A stretch of 64,000 bases of DNA from Rhodopirellula bahusiensis (GTDB lineage Bacteria; Planctomycetota; Planctomycetia; Pirellulales; Pirellulaceae), in the NCBI RefSeq assembly GCF_002727185.1, contig NZ_NIZW01000027.1:1-64000 (forward strand). The letters run 5' to 3'. Position 1 is the stretch's first letter, and every line of letters begins with the position of its first letter. Positions 26,431 to 34,321 of this stretch are shown here, piece by piece. The notes under the pieces are model-generated. The model saw nothing but the letters and a program-made list of their open reading frames with translations. It had not been told where the DNA came from and searched no databases. The translations under genes and the position numbers were made by a program.

Positions 26431-26774
26431 GCGCCTCCACACACGAACGACCGGTTCGTGTCCTCAATCGCCAAGGTTTGCATGCCCGGCCAGCCGATTT
26501 GCTGGTTCGTTGCGCATCGGAATTCCAATCTCAGATCTTCCTGCAAAAGGGATCTGAAAAGGTGGACTGCCGGAGCATCTTGTCGCTTTTGACACTCGGA
26601 GCCACCGAGGGAACCGAACTGACGGTTTCCGCCCAAGGGCAAGACGCTGAACAAGCCCTCGAAGCCGTCGGCCAACTGTTTGACCTCGGCTTTCACGAAC
26701 TTGATGAGACCTCTGGTTCGCCTGCCTGCTCGGCCGGCGGCACCAGCGATGCTCCTGACCAATCACCCTCGTAG
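26427..26774 (+). CDS. ptsH: PTS phosphocarrier protein HPr
   Basis: This 115-residue HPr takes phosphate from enzyme I on His19 in RQGLHARPADLLV and passes it to EIIA. The second conserved site, the Ser of CRSILSLLTLG (Ser50, equal to Ser46 of Gram-positive HPr), is kept, though no HPr kinase is seen in the window. The last 25 residues are a Gly/Ser-rich tail beyond the usual 85-90. It begins in ATGA overlap with the small ORF. Confidence 0.92.
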   Translation: MSASTHERPVRVLNRQGLHARPADLLVRCASEFQSQIFLQKGSEKVDCRSILSLLTLGATEGTELTVSAQGQDAEQALEAVGQLFDLGFHELDETSGSPACSAGGTSDAPDQSPS

Positions 26775-27188
26775 AGAGATCCAAATGTCGATTTTCCCGA
26801 TCCTTTTTTCCCATTGCCCGGTGGTGCCGGTTCGCGTTTAGAAAGCCGTTCTCCCAACCAACACCACCGCTTCCCAGGAAGCGACCCGCCGAAACCAACC
26901 ATCACTCGCCAGACTTGACGGGCATGATGCTCCCTTTCGGTACCGCCTCGCCCCAGCCGTTTTAAACTGGCTGCCAAATCAAAATGGGCTCTGCGGAAAC
27001 AGTCACTGGCAATCACTTTTCACGGCCCAGCAATCCATGCGGGTGGTGCTGAAACCGCCACAGGCTGAACCAAAAACAGAGTTGGCTGGCAAGGTTCTCG
27101 GTTGGAAAGTTTTGTTTGTGCCTCGCGCAAATGGACTTCTAAACACGCAAGAAGAAATCAATCGGATCGAGTTCATCGGCATCGAAGC
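26775..27188. other. long spacer between HPr and enzyme I genes
   Basis: This 414-bp gap is odd inside a PTS operon. It holds no frame with family features. T-rich tracts follow ptsH near 26808, but no clear hairpin precedes them. It may carry a separate ptsI promoter or leader. An in-frame open extension upstream of ptsI to 27102 has no family similarity and was left out. Confidence 0.4.
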
Positions 27189-28937
27189 ATGATGCTTGAA
27201 CTGCAAGGCATTCCCGTTTCACCGGGTGTCGCCATCGGCCCAGCCTTGGTGCTGGACGCCGACGGATACCGCATCCCGCGTTGCATCGTCCCGGCGGCTG
27301 ACGTCGAGGATGAGTTCGCGCGTCTGCACACCGCGGTTGATCTGGTCAGCGCTCACCTGGAGCACAGCCGACTGGAAACCACCGCGAATGCGGGACGCTC
27401 CACCGGCGACATTTTCGCGGCGCAATTGCAGATGCTGCATGACCCGCGACTGCACTCCGAATTGCAACGACGGATCGGTGAAGATCGCCAGTCGGCCGCC
27501 TTTGCTGTCAGCGGCGTGCTGCACAACTACGCCTCGGCTCTTCGCCGGCTCGACAATCCGCTGCTGGCTGATCGCGCTCAAGATGTGCTGGACATCGAGC
27601 GACAATTGCTGATGCAGCTCGGTGCTGTCACTCGTCAACCACTTTCGGATCTGAGCGAACCGGTCATCGTGCTTTCGCACATGCTGACCCCCAGCGAAAC
27701 CGCCAACCTGGACCGTCGTTTCGTCAAAGGTTTCTGCACAGAAACGGGCGGCCCCGGCGGCCACACCGCCATCGTCGCGAAAGGCCTTGAGATCCCCGCC
27801 GTTGTTGGCATTGGTGATTTCCTGCATCAGATCGCTGGTTCAAACTGCGTCATCGTCGACGGCGACCGCGGCAAACTGATTGTCGACCCCGAAGACGACG
27901 TCCTGGATCACTATCGCGAGCGAGCCGAGTACCGTCGGTCTCTCGCAGTGCGATTGGCGGAACTCAGCCAACTGCCGGCCGAAACCACCGACGGCGTTCG
28001 CATTCAACTCAATGCCAACATTGAATTCCCGCACGAAACCACCGCCTGCCTCGATCGTGGCGCAGACGGGATCGGGCTTTACCGCACCGAATTCCTGTAC
28101 CTGTCGTCCGACGACGAACCATCTGAAGAGGACCACTACCAGGCTTACTCCGAAGTTGTCCAAAAGATGGACGGTCGCCCGGTGGTCATCCGGACGCTCG
28201 ACCTCGGTGCGGACAAAATGGGTCGTGGCAACATGGCTCACCGTGAAAACAATCCGTTCCTAGGGCTGCGAAGCATTCGCCTGTCCCTTCGCAACCTTGA
28301 CGTGTTCCGGCCACAACTTCGTGCCGTCCTGCGAGCCGCCGTCCACGGTGACGTTCGCGTGATGTTCCCATTGATCACAACGATCAACGAACTTCGGCAA
28401 GCCCGCATGCTGCTGAACGTTGTCGCGGAAGACTTGCAAGAATCCGGCCTGCCGTATCGCAGCGACCTGCCCGTCGGAATGATGGTCGAGGTTCCCGCCG
28501 CGGTCATGATGCTAGAACACTTCGCCACCGAAGTCGACTTCTTCAGCATCGGCACCAACGATTTGGCCCAGTACACATTGGCGGTCGATCGCAGCAACGA
28601 ATACGTCGCGGACCTTTATCAATCGAGCGACCCTGCGGTGCTTCGTTTGATCCAACACAGCATCGATGTGGCGGCGAAAAGCCAAACGCCCGTCAGTGTC
28701 TGCGGTGAAATGAGCAGCAACCCCGGCCGCGCGTTGCTGTTGCTTGGGATGGGTGTTCGCAACCTCAGCGTGCCACCCTCGGCCTTGCCACGCGTCAAGA
28801 AAGTCATCCGCAACGTATCGATCGAACAATGCGAAGCGATCGCGGAACGCGTGATGAAATTGGAAGCCGCTCGTGACGTTGACTTGTACTTGCTGGATCG
28901 CTTGGCCGACTTGGCACCTGAATTGGTGATGCAATGA
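27189..28937 (+). CDS. ptsI: phosphoenolpyruvate-protein phosphotransferase (enzyme I)
   Basis: This 582-residue enzyme transfers phosphate from phosphoenolpyruvate to HPr. The N-terminal domain runs from LQGIPVSPGVAIGPA, with the phospho-histidine His192 in TGGPGGHTAIVAKG (usually SHTAI, so one residue differs). The C-terminal barrel has GIGLYRTEFLY, RTLDLGADK, MVEVPAAV, FFSIGTNDLAQYTLAVDR and VSVCGEMSSNPG. Two ATGs, 27189 and 27192, both fit. Its stop overlaps the next start as ATGA. Together with HPr and EIIA it forms a PTS phospho-relay without a transporter. Confidence 0.94.
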   Translation: MMLELQGIPVSPGVAIGPALVLDADGYRIPRCIVPAADVEDEFARLHTAVDLVSAHLEHSRLETTANAGRSTGDIFAAQLQMLHDPRLHSELQRRIGEDRQSAAFAVSGVLHNYASALRRLDNPLLADRAQDVLDIERQLLMQLGAVTRQPLSDLSEPVIVLSHMLTPSETANLDRRFVKGFCTETGGPGGHTAIVAKGLEIPAVVGIGDFLHQIAGSNCVIVDGDRGKLIVDPEDDVLDHYRERAEYRRSLAVRLAELSQLPAETTDGVRIQLNANIEFPHETTACLDRGADGIGLYRTEFLYLSSDDEPSEEDHYQAYSEVVQKMDGRPVVIRTLDLGADKMGRGNMAHRENNPFLGLRSIRLSLRNLDVFRPQLRAVLRAAVHGDVRVMFPLITTINELRQARMLLNVVAEDLQESGLPYRSDLPVGMMVEVPAAVMMLEHFATEVDFFSIGTNDLAQYTLAVDRSNEYVADLYQSSDPAVLRLIQHSIDVAAKSQTPVSVCGEMSSNPGRALLLLGMGVRNLSVPPSALPRVKKVIRNVSIEQCEAIAERVMKLEAARDVDLYLLDRLADLAPELVMQ

Positions 28938-29635
28938 GAACGCGGCCTTCTCGGCAATCACCCAACCTGCACCCCGTCGACCAGCTGCGGATTCGCTATC
29001 GCGTTCGTTTCGCGAAAACGGGTCTGCTCCGATGGATCAGCCACCGCGATTTGGCCCTGCTGTTCGAACGAGTCGCCCGCCGAGTCGCCCTGCCCTTGTC
29101 GATGACCGAAGGTTTTCATCCCACGCCTCGAATCGCGTTCCCCTCCGCATTGCCACTGGGAATCGAAAGCCTCGATGAAGTGGCGGAGATCGATCTGAGC
29201 GAGGATCTCGAAGCGGACGAGTTGCTGCAGCGTCTTCGAGGAGACGAGCAACCTGGCCTCACCATTCATTCGGTCGAAAAGATCCCCGAAGGCGTGAAGA
29301 AGGCTCGCATCGCCGCGACCCAGTACACCGTGTCGCTTCCGGATGATTGGGACGAATCCAATCGAGACCAAGTCAATCAAAACATCGCGGCACTGCAACA
29401 CAATGAAACAGTCTCCGTCGATCGAAAAGGCAAGACGGTCACCGCGATCGTCAAAGAACACTTGCCCAAGATCGAACTACAAGACAACCAACTTTTTGCT
29501 CACATGGTCCTGGCCGATGGAGCGTCCCTGAAAATGCAGGACGTGCTCGACTTGCTGGACTTGAGCGACTGGCCCGAACGCGGCGCGACAATCGTTCGCA
29601 CCGGCGTTGAACTCAAAGGGCCCAACCCGAATTAA
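28934..29635 (+). CDS. DUF2344 / TIGR03936-type protein
   Basis: This 233-residue protein has the typical start IRYRVRFAKTGLLRWISHRDLALLFERVARR, then SMTEGFHPTPRIAFPSALPLGIES and DEVAEIDL. In most bacteria this domain follows, or is fused to, a radical SAM protein and precedes RNase G; its role is thought to be in RNA or ribosome modification but is not settled. Here RNase G/E does follow (111 bp) but the upstream gene is enzyme I, with ATGA overlap, and no radical SAM gene is visible. It is thus separated from its usual partner. Confidence 0.85.
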   Translation: MRTRPSRQSPNLHPVDQLRIRYRVRFAKTGLLRWISHRDLALLFERVARRVALPLSMTEGFHPTPRIAFPSALPLGIESLDEVAEIDLSEDLEADELLQRLRGDEQPGLTIHSVEKIPEGVKKARIAATQYTVSLPDDWDESNRDQVNQNIAALQHNETVSVDRKGKTVTAIVKEHLPKIELQDNQLFAHMVLADGASLKMQDVLDLLDLSDWPERGATIVRTGVELKGPNPN

Positions 29636-29683
29636 ACGCTCCTGAACCAGGAGCACCCACATACTTTCGTAACGTCGGCGTCC

Positions 29684-29711
29684 ATGTGACCGTCCTTGTT
29701 GGCAGTCACAT
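29684..29711 (+). promoter_or_regulatory. stem-loop in the leader of the RNase G/E gene
   Basis: A perfect 7-bp inverted repeat ATGTGAC / GTCACAT with a 14-base loop ends 35 bp before the RNase G/E ATG. There is no T-run, so it is not a terminator. RNase E genes in some bacteria are feedback controlled through leader hairpins; a similar role here is only a guess. Confidence 0.35.
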
Positions 29712-29746
29712 CAAGCCGGCTTCACACCGAAGAAAAGGTGACTTAG

Positions 29747-31351
29747 ATGAAACGTGAAATGCTGATCAACGTGCTTCAGCCCGAAGAAAGCCGTATTGCT
29801 GTGGTCGAGAACAATCGACTCGAAGAGCTATACGTCGAACGGAAGAGCGTTGAGAATTACTCCGGCAACATTTATCGCGGCAAGATTGTCAATCTCGAAC
29901 CCAGCATCCAAGCGGCGTTTGTCGACTTTGGTGTGGGCCGCAACGGCTTCTTGCACATCAGCGACATCGAGCCTCAATACTTCCGCCAAGGCGGTTACGA
30001 TCCCGAAGAAATCATGCGGGAATCGGACGAGATGGCCGAAGCGGCTGCTCAACGAAATCGCGAATCGGGACGTGGCAGCACGCGTGTGTTCAAAGGCGGA
30101 CGCCCTCGCAACAAACCGCCGATCCAAGAGATCTTCAAACGTGGCGACGAAGTCTTGGTGCAAGTCATCAAGGAAGGCATCGGAAACAAAGGCCCCACGC
30201 TCAGCACCTACATCTCGATCCCCGGACGCTACTTGGTGCTCATGCCCGCACTTTCGCGTGTTGGTGTCAGCCGAAAAATCGAAGACGAAGACGATCGGAA
30301 GCGTCTGAAGAAATGCTTGCTGTCGCTGAGCCCACCCAAGGGCCTCGGCTTCATCGTCCGCACGGCAGGTGCAGGACGCAGCGAAGGCGAACTGCAACGT
30401 GACATGGATTACTTGTTGCGACTCTGGAAAGCGATCGTTCGCCGCGTCGAAGAAACCAGCGAACCGGGTGAGATCTACGAGGAAAGCGATCTCATCATCC
30501 GCACCATTCGCGACATCTACAGCGATGACATCGATCACATTCTGATCGATCAAAAGGAGTCCTACGAAAAGGCTCGCGACTTCTTGAAGATGGTCATGCC
30601 TCGCGTGGTCGATCGCTTGAAGTACTACGACGGTCCCGGCCCTCTGTTCCACAAATACAACTTGGAAGAGGAGATCGTGAAGATCAACCAACGCCAGGTT
30701 GCTTTGCCCGACGGTGGGTCCATTGTGATCGACCCGACGGAAGCCTTGGTGGCGATCGACGTCAACAGCGGCAACTTCCGCGGCAACGCATCAGCGGAAG
30801 AGAACGCGTTCCGTCTGAACATTTCGGCTGCCAAAGAAATTGCTCGACAACTTCGCCTGCGTGACTTGGGCGGCGTGATCGTCAACGACTTCATCGACAT
30901 GCGAAAAGAAAGCTATCGTCGCAAGGTCGAACGCGTCCTTCGCGATGCGATGGCCAACGATCGTGCCCGCACGAAGATTCTTCGGACCAGCCCATTCGGC
31001 TTGATCGAAATGACTCGCCAACGGATTCGCCCCAGCCTCAAACGCAGCATCTACAAAGACTGTCCTTGCTGCGAAGGCCGCGGTTTGGTCAAGACTCCCG
31101 AGAGCATGTCAATCGAAGTCGTCCGCATGCTGGCGTTGGCGGTGAAGAACAAACACATCGTTCGAGTCACCGTTCGCGTCAACGATGAGGTTTCCGCTTT
31201 CTTGAACAACAAGAAACGCCGAACCGTCAGCGAGATGGAAGAATGCGGTAACATGACCGTTCAAATTCTCGGCAGCGAAGGATTGTTCCCGGAACACCTG
31301 GAAGTGGATTGCCGTGATGAGCACGGCGAACGCGTCGAAATCGACTCCTGA
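29747..31351 (+). CDS. rng: ribonuclease G/E family endoribonuclease
   Basis: This 534-residue endoribonuclease processes rRNA and mRNA. After an N-terminal MLINVLQPEESRIAVVE comes an S1 RNA-binding domain (YRGKIVNLEPSIQAAFVDFGVGRNGFLH), split by a charged insert at about 85-125. The catalytic metal aspartates are Asp338 (AIDVNSGNF) and Asp381 (VNDFIDM), and the zinc-link cysteines are in CPCCEGRG (439-446). It lacks the long RNase E tail, so it is G-like. AAAGGTG upstream gives a good start. The first sulfatase follows 5 bp after the stop. Confidence 0.94.
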   Translation: MKREMLINVLQPEESRIAVVENNRLEELYVERKSVENYSGNIYRGKIVNLEPSIQAAFVDFGVGRNGFLHISDIEPQYFRQGGYDPEEIMRESDEMAEAAAQRNRESGRGSTRVFKGGRPRNKPPIQEIFKRGDEVLVQVIKEGIGNKGPTLSTYISIPGRYLVLMPALSRVGVSRKIEDEDDRKRLKKCLLSLSPPKGLGFIVRTAGAGRSEGELQRDMDYLLRLWKAIVRRVEETSEPGEIYEESDLIIRTIRDIYSDDIDHILIDQKESYEKARDFLKMVMPRVVDRLKYYDGPGPLFHKYNLEEEIVKINQRQVALPDGGSIVIDPTEALVAIDVNSGNFRGNASAEENAFRLNISAAKEIARQLRLRDLGGVIVNDFIDMRKESYRRKVERVLRDAMANDRARTKILRTSPFGLIEMTRQRIRPSLKRSIYKDCPCCEGRGLVKTPESMSIEVVRMLALAVKNKHIVRVTVRVNDEVSAFLNNKKRRTVSEMEECGNMTVQILGSEGLFPEHLEVDCRDEHGERVEIDS

Positions 31352-31356
31352 TCCCA

Positions 31357-32919
31357 ATGCAAATTGATGTCACCACAGCCCAATCGCGAATCCGTTTCGT
31401 GGTTGGGCTTTTTTTGCTCTGTGCTGCCGCCTCGTCCGTCCCAAGTCGCGCAGCAGCGGATGATCCCCAACCCAACATCCTGTTCATCCTCTGCGATGAC
31501 CATCGCTTCGATTGCCTGGGTGTTGCTGGGCATCCGTTCCTAGAAACACCTCACCTCGACACGATGGCTCGCGACGGGGCAATGCTCCGCCGAGCCTATG
31601 TGACGACGTCGCTGTGCTCACCCAGTCGAGCGTCGATCCTGACCGGGCAATACGCACACAACCACCGTGTTGTCGACAACTACCACGCGGTGGATCCGAA
31701 CCTGGTTTTCTTCCCCGAATCACTGCAGAACGCTGGCTATCAAACCGCGTTCATTGGCAAGTGGCACATGGGCGGCGACATCGATGATCCGCAACGTGGC
31801 TTTGACCACTGGGTATCGTTTCGCGGCCAAGGCACGTATTGGCCCGATGGTCACGGGACCACTCGCGAAGTGCCTCAAACCACCTACGACGGGTTCAATG
31901 TCAATGGAAAACGCGTTCCACAACGCGGCTACATCACAGATGAATTGACCGAATATTCGCTCGATTGGCTGAACGGACGCGACCCTGACAAGCCGTTCTT
32001 CTTGTATGTCAGCCACAAAGCCGTGCATGCGGATTTCGTCCCCGCCGATCGGCATCGCGGCCGATACGACAACGAACCGTTGCCGATCGAAATCCCGACT
32101 ACCGAAGCGATGGAAGCTGGCGACAAACCCATGTGGGTCCGCAACCAACGTAACAGTCGCCACGGAGTTGATTTTGGCTACAACCTGCCCGGCTTCAGCC
32201 CGGAAGTCTACTACCGTCGTTATTGCGAATCGCTGCTGGCCGTGGACGATTCCGTTGGCAAACTCCGCGAGTTTCTAGAACAGCAAAAACTCGATCAAAA
32301 CACGATCGTCGTTTACATGGGCGACAACGGTTTTCAGTTCGGCGACCATGGACTGATCGACAAACGCACCGCCTACGAAGCCAGTGCGAAGGTGCCGCTG
32401 CTGGTCGTCGCTCCCGGAAAGATTCCCGCGGGCGTTCGCTTCGATGGGCTGGTTGGCAACATCGACATCGCTCCGACGCTTTTGGAAGCAGCCGACGCTC
32501 CGGATCTAGAAAACATCAACGGGCAAAGCGTTTGGCAATCGATCTGTTCTGGCGACTCATCGGCCCTGAAAGATCGCACGCTTCTTTACGAGTACTACTG
32601 GGAACGAAACTACCCGCACACGCCAACGCTTCACGCGGTCATCGGCGGTCAATTCAAGTACATCCGCTGCCACGGGCTGTGGGATCGAGACGAGCTCTAC
32701 GATCTCGAGTCAGACCCCGGCGAAATGCAAAACTTGATCCATGATTCGAGGTATGCTGATCGGGTCGAATCGCTGAACCAGCAATTGTGGCAACTGTTGA
32801 AGAACAGCACCGGCATGGAGATGCCTTTGCTGGAAGATCACGGCCCACGGTTCCCACGTCGCGACGCGAACCAGTCTCCCCAAGCCGCTTTTCCGAAGGA
32901 ATACTTTTCGGATCAGTGA
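31357..32919 (+). CDS. secreted sulfatase (type I, formylglycine-dependent)
   Basis: This 520-residue protein has a signal peptide (FVVGLFLLCAAASSVPSRAAA) and the alkaline-phosphatase-fold sulfatase domain. The metal-binding start is ILFILCDDHR, and the active-site signature is CSPSR at 87-91 in SLCSPSRASILTGQYAHNH, where Cys87 would become formylglycine. Later come GKWHMGG and GDNGFQFGDHG. It should cleave sulfate esters, probably of marine polysaccharides, in the periplasm or outside. It sits 5 bp after RNase G/E and 28 bp before a second sulfatase. Confidence 0.93.
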   Translation: MQIDVTTAQSRIRFVVGLFLLCAAASSVPSRAAADDPQPNILFILCDDHRFDCLGVAGHPFLETPHLDTMARDGAMLRRAYVTTSLCSPSRASILTGQYAHNHRVVDNYHAVDPNLVFFPESLQNAGYQTAFIGKWHMGGDIDDPQRGFDHWVSFRGQGTYWPDGHGTTREVPQTTYDGFNVNGKRVPQRGYITDELTEYSLDWLNGRDPDKPFFLYVSHKAVHADFVPADRHRGRYDNEPLPIEIPTTEAMEAGDKPMWVRNQRNSRHGVDFGYNLPGFSPEVYYRRYCESLLAVDDSVGKLREFLEQQKLDQNTIVVYMGDNGFQFGDHGLIDKRTAYEASAKVPLLVVAPGKIPAGVRFDGLVGNIDIAPTLLEAADAPDLENINGQSVWQSICSGDSSALKDRTLLYEYYWERNYPHTPTLHAVIGGQFKYIRCHGLWDRDELYDLESDPGEMQNLIHDSRYADRVESLNQQLWQLLKNSTGMEMPLLEDHGPRFPRRDANQSPQAAFPKEYFSDQ

Positions 32920-32947
32920 CTCCCACCTCCATCATGCCCCACCAACC

Positions 32948-34285
32948 ATGAACGCTCCCCACCGTTTTCTGCTGGCATTGCCGGCACTGTGCCTCGCCCT
33001 TGTTGTCAGCGAACCCGCCTCCGCGCAAGACGCCCCGCTCAACGTCGTCGTGATTCTCAGTGACGACCAAGCTTGGAACGATTACTCGTTCATGGGCCAT
33101 CCCCACATCCAGACGCCCAACTTGGATCGTCTGGCAAAGGAAAGCCTGACGTTCACTCGCGGATACTCGCCCGTCAGCCTGTGCCGTCCATCGCTGGCAA
33201 CCATCATCAGCGGACTCTACCCACACCAACATGGTGTTGTTGGAAATGATCCTCCGTGGGCAGGAATGCAAAATGGCGAGCGTCGACCGGCGCACAACCA
33301 ACCGGCCTACGTCAAAAACCGGATGGACTACCTGCAGCACGTCGACAACTTGGATTGCCATCCGGAACTGCTAGCACCGCATGGCTATCGCAGCTTGCAA
33401 ACCGGCAAATGGTGGGAAGGCAAACCATCTCGTGCGGGCTTCACCGACGCGATGACACATGGCGACTTCACCCGCGACGGTCGCCATGGTGACCAAGGCC
33501 TGAAGATTGGCCGAGAAGGAATGCAGGTCATCGATGAATTCTTGGCGGACACCCAAGCCAAAGAGCAACCGTTCTATCTTTGGTACGCACCATTCTTGCC
33601 GCACGCACCGCACAATCCGCCGGAGCGTTTGCTAGCAAAATACCGCGACAAAACGGACTCCTTGCCGATGGCCAAGTACTGGGCCATGTGCGAGTGGTTT
33701 GACGAAACCTGCGGTGACCTCTTGGGTTTGCTCGAGAAGCACTCGCTCGCCGAAAACACACTGGTCGTCTATGTCACCGACAACGGCTGGATCAACCAAA
33801 CCACGTCGAGTCGCTACGCACCACGCAGCAAACGAAGTCCGAACGAGGGCGGCACACGCACGCCAATCATGTACCGATTGCCCGGCGTGATTGAACCGCG
33901 AATGGACACGACCCATTTGGCGTCCACGATCGATGTTGTTCCTACCACACAAAAATTGCTTGGTTTTGAGGTCCCCGAAGGTCTGCCTGGAATCGACGTC
34001 TTAGACTCTGATGAACTGGAACTGCGTGACGCAATCTATGGAGAGATTTTCGAGCACGACATTCAATCGATGGATGATCCAGCCCCCAGTTTGCAGTACC
34101 GCTGGGTCATTCAGGGCGAATACAAGTTGATTGATCCATCAAGTCGCATGACGAAGCAATCGCCTGAACTCTACAATGTCGTGAATGATCCGCACGAAAA
34201 CGAAAACCTGGCGGATCAACAACCGGAGAAGGTCGAAACGCTGCAATCGCTGTTGGATGAATGGTATTCACCTGACTCGGCGTGA
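32948..34285 (+). CDS. secreted sulfatase-like protein with altered active-site motif
   Basis: This 445-residue protein has a signal peptide ending SEPASAQ and a sulfatase fold: VVVILSDDQAWND (metal Asp pair), GKWWEGK, and VTDNGW. The signature, at Cys79-Arg-Pro-Ser-Leu83 in SLCRPSLATIISGLYPHQHG, has Leu where the canonical C-x-P-S-R has Arg. That arginine is used by the formylglycine-generating enzyme and in catalysis, so the protein may be matured differently or have another reaction. I believe similar CRPSL versions occur in planctomycetes. It is the last gene of the RNase-sulfatase run. Confidence 0.85.
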   Translation: MNAPHRFLLALPALCLALVVSEPASAQDAPLNVVVILSDDQAWNDYSFMGHPHIQTPNLDRLAKESLTFTRGYSPVSLCRPSLATIISGLYPHQHGVVGNDPPWAGMQNGERRPAHNQPAYVKNRMDYLQHVDNLDCHPELLAPHGYRSLQTGKWWEGKPSRAGFTDAMTHGDFTRDGRHGDQGLKIGREGMQVIDEFLADTQAKEQPFYLWYAPFLPHAPHNPPERLLAKYRDKTDSLPMAKYWAMCEWFDETCGDLLGLLEKHSLAENTLVVYVTDNGWINQTTSSRYAPRSKRSPNEGGTRTPIMYRLPGVIEPRMDTTHLASTIDVVPTTQKLLGFEVPEGLPGIDVLDSDELELRDAIYGEIFEHDIQSMDDPAPSLQYRWVIQGEYKLIDPSSRMTKQSPELYNVVNDPHENENLADQQPEKVETLQSLLDEWYSPDSA

Positions 34286-34321
34286 TTCGTCACTCCCCAC
34301 TCGGTCTTGAAAGTCGATTCG

